Shown in pieces: positions 27,131-36,620 of a stretch of 64,000 bases of DNA. Below the pieces are notes generated by a model that saw nothing but the letters and a program-made list of their open reading frames with translations, was not told where the DNA came from and ran no database searches. The stretch is from Lysinibacter cavernae (GTDB taxonomy: Bacteria > Actinomycetota > Actinomycetes > Actinomycetales > Microbacteriaceae): the NCBI RefSeq assembly GCF_011758565.1, contig NZ_JAAMOX010000001.1, positions 845,838-909,837 on the forward strand. Reading direction: 5' to 3'. A program made the position numbers and the translations under genes. The first letter of the stretch is position 1. The number at the start of each line of letters is the position of its first letter.

Positions 27131-27978
27131 CCACTCCAGCAGCCCGACCCCTCCTTCAGGCCACCAACATCAAAGTTGGGTATGACGGGGACCCCGTGAT
27201 CGCCGACCTGTCTCTTGAGATACCTGACGCACGCGTCACGGTTATCGTTGGTGCCAACGCGTGCGGCAAATCAACCCTGCTCAAAACGCTGTCTCGGCTC
27301 ATCACACCCCGATCTGGCGCGGTCACGCTTGGCGGGCGCGATATCTCACAGATTGCGGGGAAAGAACTCGCGCGCACAATCGGGCTCCTCCCCCAGCATC
27401 CTGTCTCGCCTGAGGGCATCACGGTTGAAGACCTCGTCGGTCGAGGCCGCTATCCCCACCAGGGATTTGTTGGACGGTGGACGGCGAAAGACGATCAGAT
27501 CGTCGCCGACGCGCTGCACGCGACTGACACCGCCGACCTCGCAGCGCGGCGCGTGAACGAACTCTCCGGCGGGCAACGCCAGCGTGTGTGGATTGCGATG
27601 GCACTTGCCCAGCGCACAGACATCCTGCTGCTTGACGAGCCGACGACTTTTCTTGATCTCACCCATCAGCTCGATGTGCTCGACCTGCTCACCGAGCTCA
27701 ACACCCGAAACTCCACAACGGTAGTCATGGTGCTCCACGACCTCAACTTGGCGGCCCGTTATGCCGACCATCTTGTTGTTATGCGCGAGGGAAGCATCGT
27801 GTGCGAAGGCAAACCCAGCGACATTCTCACCGCCGAGACGGTACACGCAGCCTTCGACCTTGATTGCCTGATCATCGACGACCCGGTGACGGGCTCCCCA
27901 CTCGTTGTTCCGCACAGTAAGCACGCGCAACGCACCCAAACCATCCAACAACAACACAACTTGGAGCCCAACGCATGA
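27127..27978 (+). CDS. Iron-siderophore ABC transporter ATPase (FepC/FecE-like)
   Basis: The GTG at 27127 overlaps the stop of the permease gene (GTGA); the longer open frame back to 26698 is antisense-like noise inside the permease. The 283-residue product has Walker A GANACGKST (residues 42-50), the Q-loop LLPQHP, the signature LSGGQRQR (146-153), Walker B ILLLDEPT (from 166) and the H-loop VLHD. It energises uptake through the two FecCD permeases. It overlaps the next gene by 4 bp. Confidence 0.94.
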   Translation: MTTPAARPLLQATNIKVGYDGDPVIADLSLEIPDARVTVIVGANACGKSTLLKTLSRLITPRSGAVTLGGRDISQIAGKELARTIGLLPQHPVSPEGITVEDLVGRGRYPHQGFVGRWTAKDDQIVADALHATDTADLAARRVNELSGGQRQRVWIAMALAQRTDILLLDEPTTFLDLTHQLDVLDLLTELNTRNSTTVVMVLHDLNLAARYADHLVVMREGSIVCEGKPSDILTAETVHAAFDLDCLIIDDPVTGSPLVVPHSKHAQRTQTIQQQHNLEPNA

Positions 27979-28994
27979 AACGACCCTCCCTCATCCGCAT
28001 CGCCATAGCGGCGACGACCGCCTCGTTGCTCGTGCTGACCGGCTGTTCGTCTTCCCCAAGCACGGATTCCGCACCAACCGAAACCAGCGAAGGCGCGTTC
28101 CCCGTCACCATCGAACACGCCTTTGGCGAGACCGTCATCCCCAGCGAGCCGAAGCGTGTTGTCGCGTGGGGCTGGGGAAGCGCGGATGCCGCACTCGCAC
28201 TCGACGTTGTGCCGGTTGCCATCCCGTTTCAGTCCTACGGCGGAAACTCAGACGGTGTCCTTCCCTGGATCGAAGAGAAGCTCGACAGCCTTGGCGCAGA
28301 TACCCCAACGGTGCTTCCCGACACAACAGAAGCCCCGGTTGAAGAGATTCTCGCCGCAAAGCCAGACCTCATTCTGGCAACCTACTCAGGCCTCACCAAA
28401 GACGAGTACGACCTCCTGAGCGCCATTGCGCCTGTGGTCGCCTACCCCGGCGAACCGTGGGCCACCCCGTGGCGCGACCTCATCACCACGACGGGCGAGG
28501 CGCTCGGAAAGCACCACGAAGCGGTCAAGGTCGTTGAGGACATCGATGCGCAGGTTGCGGCTCAGGCGGCAAAGCATCCAGAGTTCGAGGGAGTCACCAT
28601 TGCACAGGTCTGGGACTTCTCCGGGAAGTTCTACGTCCACACGCCAGCAGATCCGCGGGTTGAATTCACCGAAGACCTCGGGTTTAAAACCGCAACGAGC
28701 GTGACCGAGCTGGATACCGGAGAAAGCACCTTCTTCTACACCCTCAGCCACGAAAAACTCGACTCGCTCACGAGCGACCTGCTCATCAGCTACGCGGATA
28801 CGCAAGAGGATTCCGACGCGTTCCTCGCGTCGAGTCCGGCGCAGGCCATGAGCCAGGTCACGGAAAACCGCGTTGCCCAGGTTGTTGGCAAGGACTTCAT
28901 CGCTTCGGTCTCCCCGCCAACCGCGCTCTCACTCACCTGGGGTCTCGACAATTACGTTGACATCCTGGCTCAGGCGGTTGCGGCTTCGAAATAA
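27975..28994 (+). CDS. Ferric-siderophore-binding lipoprotein
   Basis: 339 residues, with lipobox LVLTGC (Cys24) and a Ser/Thr-rich linker. The body is a periplasmic-binding-protein type III (FepB/FhuD) domain: PKRVVAWGWGSADAALAL, EEILAAKPDLILATYSGL and ENRVAQVVGKDFIA. It should present ferric siderophore to the coupled ABC transporter. Last gene of the iron operon. Confidence 0.92.
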   Translation: MKRPSLIRIAIAATTASLLVLTGCSSSPSTDSAPTETSEGAFPVTIEHAFGETVIPSEPKRVVAWGWGSADAALALDVVPVAIPFQSYGGNSDGVLPWIEEKLDSLGADTPTVLPDTTEAPVEEILAAKPDLILATYSGLTKDEYDLLSAIAPVVAYPGEPWATPWRDLITTTGEALGKHHEAVKVVEDIDAQVAAQAAKHPEFEGVTIAQVWDFSGKFYVHTPADPRVEFTEDLGFKTATSVTELDTGESTFFYTLSHEKLDSLTSDLLISYADTQEDSDAFLASSPAQAMSQVTENRVAQVVGKDFIASVSPPTALSLTWGLDNYVDILAQAVAASK

Positions 28995-29015
28995 GCGCTA
29001 GCGAGAGTAGACCCT

Positions 29016-29049
29016 CGCTTGGGGCCGCCGCTCGTGGCGGCCCCAAGCG
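29016..29049 (+). terminator. Strong hairpin after the iron operon
   Basis: A perfect 14-bp GC-rich stem (CGCTTGGGGCCGCC at 29016-29029 with 29036-29049) and a 6-nt loop, 21 nt after the stop codon. There is no clear T-run, so termination efficiency is uncertain. Confidence 0.6.
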
Positions 29050-29087
29050 ACGGCAGGCATGGCTAACCGCCGTCTGCCCTGCCCGCC

Positions 29088-29948
29088 TCAGGAATCGATG
29101 AAAGCGACCTCACTATGCCCCATCGCTGGAAGGCCCAAGAACCGATGCTTGACCGAGGCCAACTCGGCGGCCGTTGTGAGGCAGGGAGGACAGTCGTCAA
29201 GATGCCGCGTCGTTTCGGGGGAGGGATCGGTCTCCCCCGCAAGGTCTGAGACATAGGCAGCACAGCTGCGTGCTGTTTCGTCGCCGGCGATGACCGCAAG
29301 ATAGTGAAGGCGAAAGGCCTTTCGCGCCCGCGAGTGCAGCGTACCAACGGCATTCGGCGATATTCCAAGCGACTCGGCTGCTTCTGCGAGTGAAAGCGCC
29401 TGCACGTCCCGAAGCCATACGACGGTTTGCCAACGAGCAGGCAGGCGATGAAACGCCTCAACAACCCAGGCCTCTGCCACGCCCTCGCTCCGCTGCTCTG
29501 AGGCGAGCTCCGCGCAGAACTCAAGCGTATCGGCCTCAACGTTGACGGTGTGCCGAAGAGACATCCCGTGCCGGATCGCGACCGTTTTCATCGCCGAGAC
29601 AAGGTACCACCACACCGATACGGTCGGGCCCTTCCCATTTGTGATCGCCTGAATCATCCGGATAAAAGCCTCTGCGACAATGTCCTCTGCCGAAAGTCGG
29701 GCCGATGCGTACCGGGCGGCATAGTGAAGGGCAATCGGATGCAGCTGCCGAAACAAACGCTCAAGCGCCGTCGCATCTCCGCCTCGAAATTCGTCGATCA
29801 ACTGCCCATCCCGAGCGTCACGTTCGGCACCGGTCAGCGGTTCTCCGATGCCCTGTATTGGTGTTGTGGAAACGGTTCGCTGAATGGGCATAATCGCGGC
29901 GAGACACTGAGCTTTCATAGGAAGAACGTTGGACTTTCTGAAGGACAT
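29088..29948 (-). CDS. ECF-type sigma factor with C-terminal HX3CX2C motif
   Basis: 286 residues in the longest form; no start codon (29948, 29918 or 29891) has a good RBS, so the N-terminus is uncertain. Sigma region 2 (RLSAEDIVAEAFIRMIQAI, VSVWWYLVSAMKTVAIRH) and region 4 (LPARWQTVVWLRDVQALSLAEAAESLGIS, AVGTLHSRARKAFRLHY) are clear. A zinc-binding anti-sigma-like motif H-DD-C-PP-C follows, then the protein stops after about 35 residues. It is a close paralogue of the N-terminal half of the next minus-strand gene upstream, but lacks its transmembrane and external part, so its activity control must differ. Convergent with the iron operon. Confidence 0.85.
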   Translation of the reverse strand: MSFRKSNVLPMKAQCLAAIMPIQRTVSTTPIQGIGEPLTGAERDARDGQLIDEFRGGDATALERLFRQLHPIALHYAARYASARLSAEDIVAEAFIRMIQAITNGKGPTVSVWWYLVSAMKTVAIRHGMSLRHTVNVEADTLEFCAELASEQRSEGVAEAWVVEAFHRLPARWQTVVWLRDVQALSLAEAAESLGISPNAVGTLHSRARKAFRLHYLAVIAGDETARSCAAYVSDLAGETDPSPETTRHLDDCPPCLTTAAELASVKHRFLGLPAMGHSEVAFIDS

Positions 29949-30297
29949 TCACGGAGTTTTGGGCAGGCTTGCGCCTCCGAGCATCCTGCGCCGCACAGTC
30001 AAGCTGTGATGCGCGCTCGGAACAGTCGCCAGAAGACATCCCGTTACGCAGCCTCCGCTCGACAAACAGCCGAGAAATGGGCGCGCAGGAATCACCGCGT
30101 CGATGAAGGGTTCCCTCCAAAACGCGGCACAGTCACGCGAAGAACGAGCAGATCGCCACAGTCAATCCCCTACGTGGCGTCGCAGTCCCCCAGAACAGCA
30201 TTCGCGTGCTTGCGTCTTATTTATAGCCTATAGATAGCTGCATCATCGCTCGTTGACGGCCGGAAGCTTGGCACCATTTAACCCCTCGATTCACCCC
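29949..30297 (-). other. Gap between the two sigma-factor genes
   Basis: 349 bp without a recognisable gene, hairpin terminator or consensus promoter. It would hold the promoter of the shorter sigma gene if that is transcribed separately. Confidence 0.4.
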
Positions 30298-31770
30298 TCA
30301 GCCTTCTCTGGACACATCCTCAACCCGCAGCGGCACGGAAAATGCCGTGGCATCGGTCACGTCCGTCTCGATCACGATCGTGTATGTCGAGGCCTGCGCG
30401 GCCTGGGCCAGCCTCGTTGACGAGTTGTGATCAAGAACACCACGGGAGCCGTTGGGCCGAAGCACGTCGACGAGGCACGCACCCCCACCAACACTCTGCT
30501 GCTCAAAGTAGGCCATCCGGCTGCCAGCACTCGGCTCAAAAAAGATTTGACAGACGCCGCCGGCGGCAGGCACTTCGATAAGAGGGGTGCGGCTGGCCGC
30601 ACCGCCGTCGCCGGGTGCCATCGCGTTCGTGGCCTCGGTGAGCGGTCCCTCATCGGCGATGCCGCGATTGCCACCGCCGACGTCCACCGCTGTTGGCTGT
30701 TCGGATGAACTTGGTTTCAGGGCCTCGCGCGAGGTCTGCGCGGTTGATTGACCGGGATCAGTTGACGCCTGTCCCATGCTTGAGACCAACATGAGCGTGC
30801 CGGCCACCGCTGCGATTCCGATGAGCCCGGTCGCCGCACCGATCAACGATTTGCCGGTGAGCAGCGCTCCGGCGCCAGCGGTGAGCGGCGACTCCACGAT
30901 GAGGCTGGCCGCAGCATCCGCTCCAAACGGTGAGACGGCCCAGGGATGCTCAAAAAACAGTCCGGGCGCAACCATCGTGAGCGCACCAGCAAAGCGGCCC
31001 CGGATAGTCCTGAGGTCTTCCTGTTTTGAGCGGCACGAGGTGCAGCCGGAAAGGTGCTCGGTGACCTCGCGAGGCAGCGCCGCTTCCGACTCATCACGGG
31101 CAAGTTCCCTGACAAAGCGAAGGCACGACTCTCGCATCTCATCAGCCGCTATCGCGCTGAGATATTCGAGCCGAAATCCCGTTCTCGCCCGCGAATGGAG
31201 CGCGCCAACGGCGTTGGCGGTAATTCCGAGGGTGGCAGCGGTCTCGGCAAGCGAGAATCCTTCGACGTCGCGGCACCACACGACCGTCTGCCAACGCGAA
31301 GGCAGGCGGTTGAATGCCTCAACAACGCAGGTCTCCGCGACGCCGTCCGACCGCTCAACGACCGTTTCGTCTGCGAGCAACTCAAGCGTTTCTGCCTCAA
31401 CGTTCACCGTGCGCTGCAGTGACGGCGCGTGCTTGATGGCAACCGATTTCATCGCAGTGACCAGGTACCACCACAGCGAAACGGTTGGGCCGTTTCCATT
31501 TCTGATGGCCTGGATCACCCGAAAAAATGCTTCAGAGACGATGTCGTCAGCCGGCAGTTGAGCGGTTGCATATCTCGCCGCATGTTGCAGCGCGTAGGGC
31601 TGGTGCAGCGAGAAGAGCGTCTCCATCGCTTCATCGTCACCGTTACGGAAGGCCTCGATGAGCGCCGCGTCCCGCAGATCCCGCGCGGCACCGGTTGTCG
31701 TAGCGGCGCGTGTCTGGTCGCCGCCAGAAGGCGGTTGGCTCAACGCCCCGCTGCTCGTTGGGTCGCTCAC
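30298..31770 (-). CDS. Membrane-tethered ECF sigma factor (sigma, zinc-finger, TM and external-domain fusion)
   Basis: The GTG at 31770 overlaps the stop of the adhesin gene (GTGA) and has GGGGAG upstream; the longer frame to 31872 lies inside the adhesin. In the 490-residue form, sigma region 2 lies at about residues 35-115 and region 4 at about 150-200. An HX3CX2C zinc motif follows (His239, Cys243, Cys246), then one transmembrane helix at about 308-332. The external tail of about 155 residues is Ser/Thr/Gly-rich at first and then has a compact domain with a Cys pair (GGVCQIFF, GGACLVDV). Actinobacterial ECF groups with such C-terminal membrane extensions are known in the literature; here the anti-sigma and sensor modules appear fused to the sigma factor, which may need proteolytic release (inference). 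Confidence 0.88.
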   Translation of the reverse strand: MSDPTSSGALSQPPSGGDQTRAATTTGAARDLRDAALIEAFRNGDDEAMETLFSLHQPYALQHAARYATAQLPADDIVSEAFFRVIQAIRNGNGPTVSLWWYLVTAMKSVAIKHAPSLQRTVNVEAETLELLADETVVERSDGVAETCVVEAFNRLPSRWQTVVWCRDVEGFSLAETAATLGITANAVGALHSRARTGFRLEYLSAIAADEMRESCLRFVRELARDESEAALPREVTEHLSGCTSCRSKQEDLRTIRGRFAGALTMVAPGLFFEHPWAVSPFGADAAASLIVESPLTAGAGALLTGKSLIGAATGLIGIAAVAGTLMLVSSMGQASTDPGQSTAQTSREALKPSSSEQPTAVDVGGGNRGIADEGPLTEATNAMAPGDGGAASRTPLIEVPAAGGVCQIFFEPSAGSRMAYFEQQSVGGGACLVDVLRPNGSRGVLDHNSSTRLAQAAQASTYTIVIETDVTDATAFSVPLRVEDVSREG

Positions 31771-34700
31771 GCTTGTCTCGAACTCCCCAGCGCCGGTTGA
31801 CGGCGCGAACGAGCGGATGCGAACAGCCAGAGGGCAAAGCCTGCTGCGAGACACAGCGCTCCGAGCGACCACACCGCAGATCCGGTTCCCGTCAACGCGA
31901 GGCCTGAGTCAGTGGCTGCCGTCTCAGGCGTTCCGGGCATCCCGCCATTTCCGTTGTTGCCTTCCGCCGAGCCGGTTCCACCGCCGCCTGCGCCCTCGTG
32001 AGGCTCAACGCCGTTGCCACCCTCTTCTGGGGCCTTCGCGGCAACGATCGTAAAGGTATAGGTCACTTCCCCCGTTTGTCCGAAGGCGTCAACGAGCCGA
32101 ACGGTAAAGTTATCGTCACCGATAAAGCCAGCTTCTGGGGTATAGGTGAGCTCCCCAGCAAGGATGCTCGCCGTCCCGTGAACGGGCTTGGTAACAACGG
32201 CGTCCTTGCTCAGGCCCTGGATATCGGTCCCCGTCGCTTCGCCGACCGGGTCAAACGTTACCGATTCGACGTCGCTCGACAGGTCAAGATGCACGTCCTT
32301 TCCGACGGGCGGCCGGATGACGGTCAGGGTCAACGTTGCCGTTGCTTCGTCCCCGTGCCCATCGGCTGCCGTGTACTCAAGAGTCTCGATGTAGCTGAGC
32401 TCATCAACGGCCCATTCGCGATCGGGAGAAGGAGTAAACTTCAGGCCGTCCGCGGTGACCTCAATCGTCCCTTCGGTTTCGGCACCGTCTATGACCTGCG
32501 CGCGAAGCAGGACCAGGCCGTCACCAGCGTCGTTTGCCAACACATCGATAGCGGTTGGTGAGATCCACGGCACCGTTGCACGGTCGTTGGTCAGTTGCAG
32601 GGCAGCGTAGACCGTCACGGTGAAGGCCTGTGTCGTTGCCTGGCCAAGGTCGTCCGTGTACGTAATTTCAAAGGAGTAGTCGCCAGGCGCCGCGTTCCCA
32701 GGAACGAAGCTGACGGTTCCGTCGTCTTCCATCGTGACGGTTCCAGCAGATGGTCGTTTGCTGACCGTACGGTCGTCGTCAGACACCACTCCAGGATTCA
32801 ACAGTTGTGGGGTGAAGACGGCTTCGCCGCCCGATGCAATCACCTGGCCTGCGTCAACAGTCACAACCGGTGCCCGCTGCACCGTTACAACGATGCTGGC
32901 CGTTGACACTTGACCAAACTCATCGCTGATGGTGTACGCAACGGTGTCAACAAAGGTTGCTTCGCCGTCGGCCCACACGTGCAGGGACTCGACCGAGACC
33001 TTGTCGCCATCTTCGCTGACGCGCACGTCACTCGTTGACACTATGTCACCGTCGAAGGTGATCGTATGGCCGGTGTCGTTTGCCAGCGCATCCAGAGCGG
33101 TCTTTCCCGACTGACCAATCGTGATGGTGTCGTCGACCGCAACCGGCGCGGCATAAATCGTCAGCGTGACCACCGTTGTTGCGGTCAGGCCGGCCGAATC
33201 CGTCACCGAGTAGGTAACGGTGTCTTCGTAGCTCGTTTGTCCGTCAAACGCAGCGGGCCAGTCGGCGGCAGACGCATAGGTGAGCTTTCCGTCGGCCGTT
33301 ATCGAAGCCGTGCCGAAGGTTGGTTCCCCTCCGGCTTGGATGCTTGAGAAGGTCTGCGGCGCCGGGGCGGCGGCCGTCACCCATGAGTCGTTGGTCTTCA
33401 CATCAACAACCGTGGATGCTCCCGCCGAGGTGCTGCCGGTATCCGGCTTCAGAGCCAGCGGCGCGAGCTGCTCTTGGAACAGTATCCTCGCATCGTCAAC
33501 CACATCGCCAACGCCAAACGTGATTGGATGTGACAGCACAAGCGACCAGCCCCGTGCATCCTTCACCGAGGCAACGTAGTCGCCCGCGGCAATGACCCCA
33601 AAGTCGAAGGATCCGTTGGACCCGATATTGGTGGTGTACGTCTCGTTGGCGCTCGTAATGGTCAACGTCTTACTGCCTGCTGGCCAGGCCACATCCGCTG
33701 GCGAGAATCCACCGTCAAAGTCGAGGTCTCGCCACACCGAACCGGCAAGCGAACCAGCGGATGATGCCAGCGTGACCTCGGCTGCGCCAACTATGCGCTT
33801 GACAGAGTTTTGGTCGCCGTCAACCGCTGCGGTCTTGCCGTAAAAATCGTTCTTGAGCTGACCGCCAATAGCCAGCCCCTTGAGGGCGACCGTGATGGTG
33901 GCAGAGCCAGAGAACCCCGATTCGATTGGCTTCTCCGTCACGAACCTCAGCGCGGTTGCGGATGACGGGACCGTGCCCGTTTTCCAGGTGATTCCGCTGT
34001 GCCCGTCGCTATTTTCGGGTTGCAAAAGCGCCGCAGCGATGTCTTCAGGGGCGTCGTCTGAATACTCGATGGAAACGTTGCCCATCACGCTCGTATTGGC
34101 CGTGGAGGATACGGCCTTGATCACGGTGAACCCCTCAGCGGGCAACCCGCTGCTGCCACGGGCGTCACCGTTGTACGGCAGCACGTCAACAAACGTGCCG
34201 ACTCCAACTTTGTCTGAGGTGCCGTTCGACCAGTTGATCGTGTAGCTGAATTCTTCGTCTGGCGATACGAGTCCAGCCTCACGAGTATTCGCGGATTTGC
34301 CACCCTGGAACGAGGCCACGCCCTGCACGGTAATGGCCGCGGTTTCGGTGCGGTCTTGGCTGAGCGCGGTCACCGCGATGTTTCCCCATCCTGCGTAGCT
34401 CCCCTGCGTCTTGTCTGCGTCCGAGCTCGCGACAACGGTCGCGGTATGGACTCCGCCGGACGGGCTGAGCGGTGAATAGGTGACGGGAATCGTGAACGAA
34501 GGCAGCTGCGTAGCGTGGCCGTGATATTCACCGGGTCCGACGGTTCCAGCAGGCGCGCTCACATCACCAAAGGCGAACACAACCTTGGCGGCGGCGCCGT
34601 CATCTGCCGTGCAAGCGATGCCATCGGCGCCGTGGTTTCCTGGCGTGTGCGATTCGTAGCCCGGAAGCGTTTTCACCACATCCCACACTGGCTCAGCGCA

Positions 34701-36620
34701 CGTGGAATCCAGCGCAACGGAGACCTTCATATTTGTTGCTTCCGTCGCTGCGCTTCCGCCGACCGGTCCAACGACCGTGGGGGTAATGGTGAGGTTCTTG
34801 ATACTTCCGGGTTCTGTCGAGGCTGCGTCCCAGCTTGCTTTGGTGCGGACAAGCGCGTTCGCGACGCGGATGTTTCCGCCGGTCTCGCTGATGGTTGTTG
34901 TCCCGTTGTAGGTTGACGCCACTCGCGGCGTCTCGTCAGAGCCAAACTGCCAGTACCACGGAATCAACGAGTCGGCGGTTGCGCTCAGCGAATCGGCGCT
35001 CAGCGGCCTGGCCAACGGATTGGCAAGACCTAACGTGCTGTTCACCGGCAACGGTTTGAGGTAGGTCAGGTGAACGGCAGAAACGGAGGCAAGCCCACCG
35101 GGAAGCGCAGCCGGATTGGTCACCCAATCGAGTGTTGCCGGATCAAAATTCTTGCGTTCGGCATCGTTGGCAAAGGCGTGATCCGTGTACTTGAGCACAT
35201 AATCGGTTTTTGGAACAACCGTTCCCGTGATTTGGTGGAAGATGTGGGTCTGCCCACTTGTCAGGTTCAGGCGCACCTCTGGCGTCGTTGTGAGTTGGAG
35301 CTTCGCCGGGTCCCAGGCCGAGACGCCCCAGGCGTTCATGGCCGGTGCTCCGGCGGTTTGGTCGTTACGGACGCTCGACAGGGCAAAAAACTTCTGGCCT
35401 GGCACAACAAACTCGCGTCCGTTGGTCCACCCGTGGTCATCACCGTAGATGTAGACGTAGTATCCGGCCATTGCCCCGTTGGTTCCGCCAAACACCAGCG
35501 GACGGTCAGTTCGAGTGATCGATTGGCCATAACACGATGTCTGCAGGCCGATTGCTGTGCCGGAGCACGCCGCGCCCGCCTCAAATCCTGGAGCGACTCC
35601 CGTTCCGAAGTTTGATTGCCCGCTCGTCGACAGCGGGTCAAAGTTCCGAAACTGTCCAACAAGCAGCGTTGGCACGTTCACGGGGATGGATTCGTACGGA
35701 GTCCAGATGTACACATACAGCGTTGCGACGTCGCGAAAGTCGGTGGGGGTACCCGCGTTGTATTTTGCCTTGAGAAAGTCTGTCCGCTGCCCGCTCACTG
35801 AGACGGTCACTGGCGTTCCCGGCCCGCCTGGTTGCGACACCGAGGCAGAGCCCTGGAGGTCAGGCTGCACGAGCGGAACAACTGCGTTCGGCGGAACCGA
35901 AAGCTCAAAACTCAACGGGTCGGAAAGCGCTTCATAGCCCTTGAAGTTGCCGGCCGGCGGCACGGTTGCGCCGAGGTGCACCGTGATCTGTTGGCGTGCA
36001 CCCTCGGTTCCTTGGTGCACAAACGGCATAGTAAGCCCATTTGTGTACGAGCGAAACTCGGTCTTTGGTATGGCAGAGACCCGTATTTCGGGGGCCACCG
36101 TTTGCACGGAACCGGACGTCACCGTCGGCGCGAGAATCTGATCGTGACCTGCGCTGCCAACCCAGGCTCGAACTTTGAACGACTCAGCAAGCGTGTCGGT
36201 TGTCCGGTTACACGTCCAGGTTCGGTTTGCGTTTGTGAGCGAACCGCCGCCGACTCCGTTGCACACGGTGGATGCCGTTGCCGTAGCGTCCCATTCCATC
36301 CCGGCCGGCAGGGTCGAGGTATACGAGACATCCCCGACGGTGGCGAACGATGAAGCAATCAGGTATTCAACCTGGTCATTTGAGCGCACAACGCCGTTGT
36401 TGGCTCCGGAGTCGTGACCGGAAATGTTGTCTGTGTCGAACGGGCCGGTGCCGTCAAAGCTGATCGAGACACCGAGGTCGCTGACAAGCCCCTGCGCCGC
36501 ATTGGCATCCTGCACTCCGCCGAACGTGGTGACACCAACGACGGCAAGTGTTGCGATAAACGCAGCCGATACTCGCCACCGTCCGCTGCTGACGGCACGC
36601 CTTGATTCCTTCTGAAACAC
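31767..36620 (-). CDS. Giant wall-anchored adhesin (1617 aa), coupled to a sigma factor
   Basis: A GTG start at 36620 with AGGGGA upstream and a signal peptide ending near VQDANAAQG. The N-terminal 600 residues share phrases with the adhesin at 4451-9181 (SGHDSGANNGVVRSND; FDPLSTSGQSNFGTG). Later come a SdrD_B-like domain (GSVWRDLDFDGGFSPADV, near residue 1000) and several cadherin/CshA-type tandem sandwiches with paired phrases such as YSVTDSAGLTATTVVTLTIYA and FTVRLVDAFGQTGEVTYTF. A Gly/Asn-rich linker, LALTG, a hydrophobic helix and a basic tail follow. Its stop overlaps the start of the membrane sigma-factor gene, so both are translated from one mRNA. Ligand unknown. Confidence 0.88.
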   Translation of the reverse strand: MFQKESRRAVSSGRWRVSAAFIATLAVVGVTTFGGVQDANAAQGLVSDLGVSISFDGTGPFDTDNISGHDSGANNGVVRSNDQVEYLIASSFATVGDVSYTSTLPAGMEWDATATASTVCNGVGGGSLTNANRTWTCNRTTDTLAESFKVRAWVGSAGHDQILAPTVTSGSVQTVAPEIRVSAIPKTEFRSYTNGLTMPFVHQGTEGARQQITVHLGATVPPAGNFKGYEALSDPLSFELSVPPNAVVPLVQPDLQGSASVSQPGGPGTPVTVSVSGQRTDFLKAKYNAGTPTDFRDVATLYVYIWTPYESIPVNVPTLLVGQFRNFDPLSTSGQSNFGTGVAPGFEAGAACSGTAIGLQTSCYGQSITRTDRPLVFGGTNGAMAGYYVYIYGDDHGWTNGREFVVPGQKFFALSSVRNDQTAGAPAMNAWGVSAWDPAKLQLTTTPEVRLNLTSGQTHIFHQITGTVVPKTDYVLKYTDHAFANDAERKNFDPATLDWVTNPAALPGGLASVSAVHLTYLKPLPVNSTLGLANPLARPLSADSLSATADSLIPWYWQFGSDETPRVASTYNGTTTISETGGNIRVANALVRTKASWDAASTEPGSIKNLTITPTVVGPVGGSAATEATNMKVSVALDSTCAEPVWDVVKTLPGYESHTPGNHGADGIACTADDGAAAKVVFAFGDVSAPAGTVGPGEYHGHATQLPSFTIPVTYSPLSPSGGVHTATVVASSDADKTQGSYAGWGNIAVTALSQDRTETAAITVQGVASFQGGKSANTREAGLVSPDEEFSYTINWSNGTSDKVGVGTFVDVLPYNGDARGSSGLPAEGFTVIKAVSSTANTSVMGNVSIEYSDDAPEDIAAALLQPENSDGHSGITWKTGTVPSSATALRFVTEKPIESGFSGSATITVALKGLAIGGQLKNDFYGKTAAVDGDQNSVKRIVGAAEVTLASSAGSLAGSVWRDLDFDGGFSPADVAWPAGSKTLTITSANETYTTNIGSNGSFDFGVIAAGDYVASVKDARGWSLVLSHPITFGVGDVVDDARILFQEQLAPLALKPDTGSTSAGASTVVDVKTNDSWVTAAAPAPQTFSSIQAGGEPTFGTASITADGKLTYASAADWPAAFDGQTSYEDTVTYSVTDSAGLTATTVVTLTIYAAPVAVDDTITIGQSGKTALDALANDTGHTITFDGDIVSTSDVRVSEDGDKVSVESLHVWADGEATFVDTVAYTISDEFGQVSTASIVVTVQRAPVVTVDAGQVIASGGEAVFTPQLLNPGVVSDDDRTVSKRPSAGTVTMEDDGTVSFVPGNAAPGDYSFEITYTDDLGQATTQAFTVTVYAALQLTNDRATVPWISPTAIDVLANDAGDGLVLLRAQVIDGAETEGTIEVTADGLKFTPSPDREWAVDELSYIETLEYTAADGHGDEATATLTLTVIRPPVGKDVHLDLSSDVESVTFDPVGEATGTDIQGLSKDAVVTKPVHGTASILAGELTYTPEAGFIGDDNFTVRLVDAFGQTGEVTYTFTIVAAKAPEEGGNGVEPHEGAGGGGTGSAEGNNGNGGMPGTPETAATDSGLALTGTGSAVWSLGALCLAAGFALWLFASARSRRQPALGSSRQA

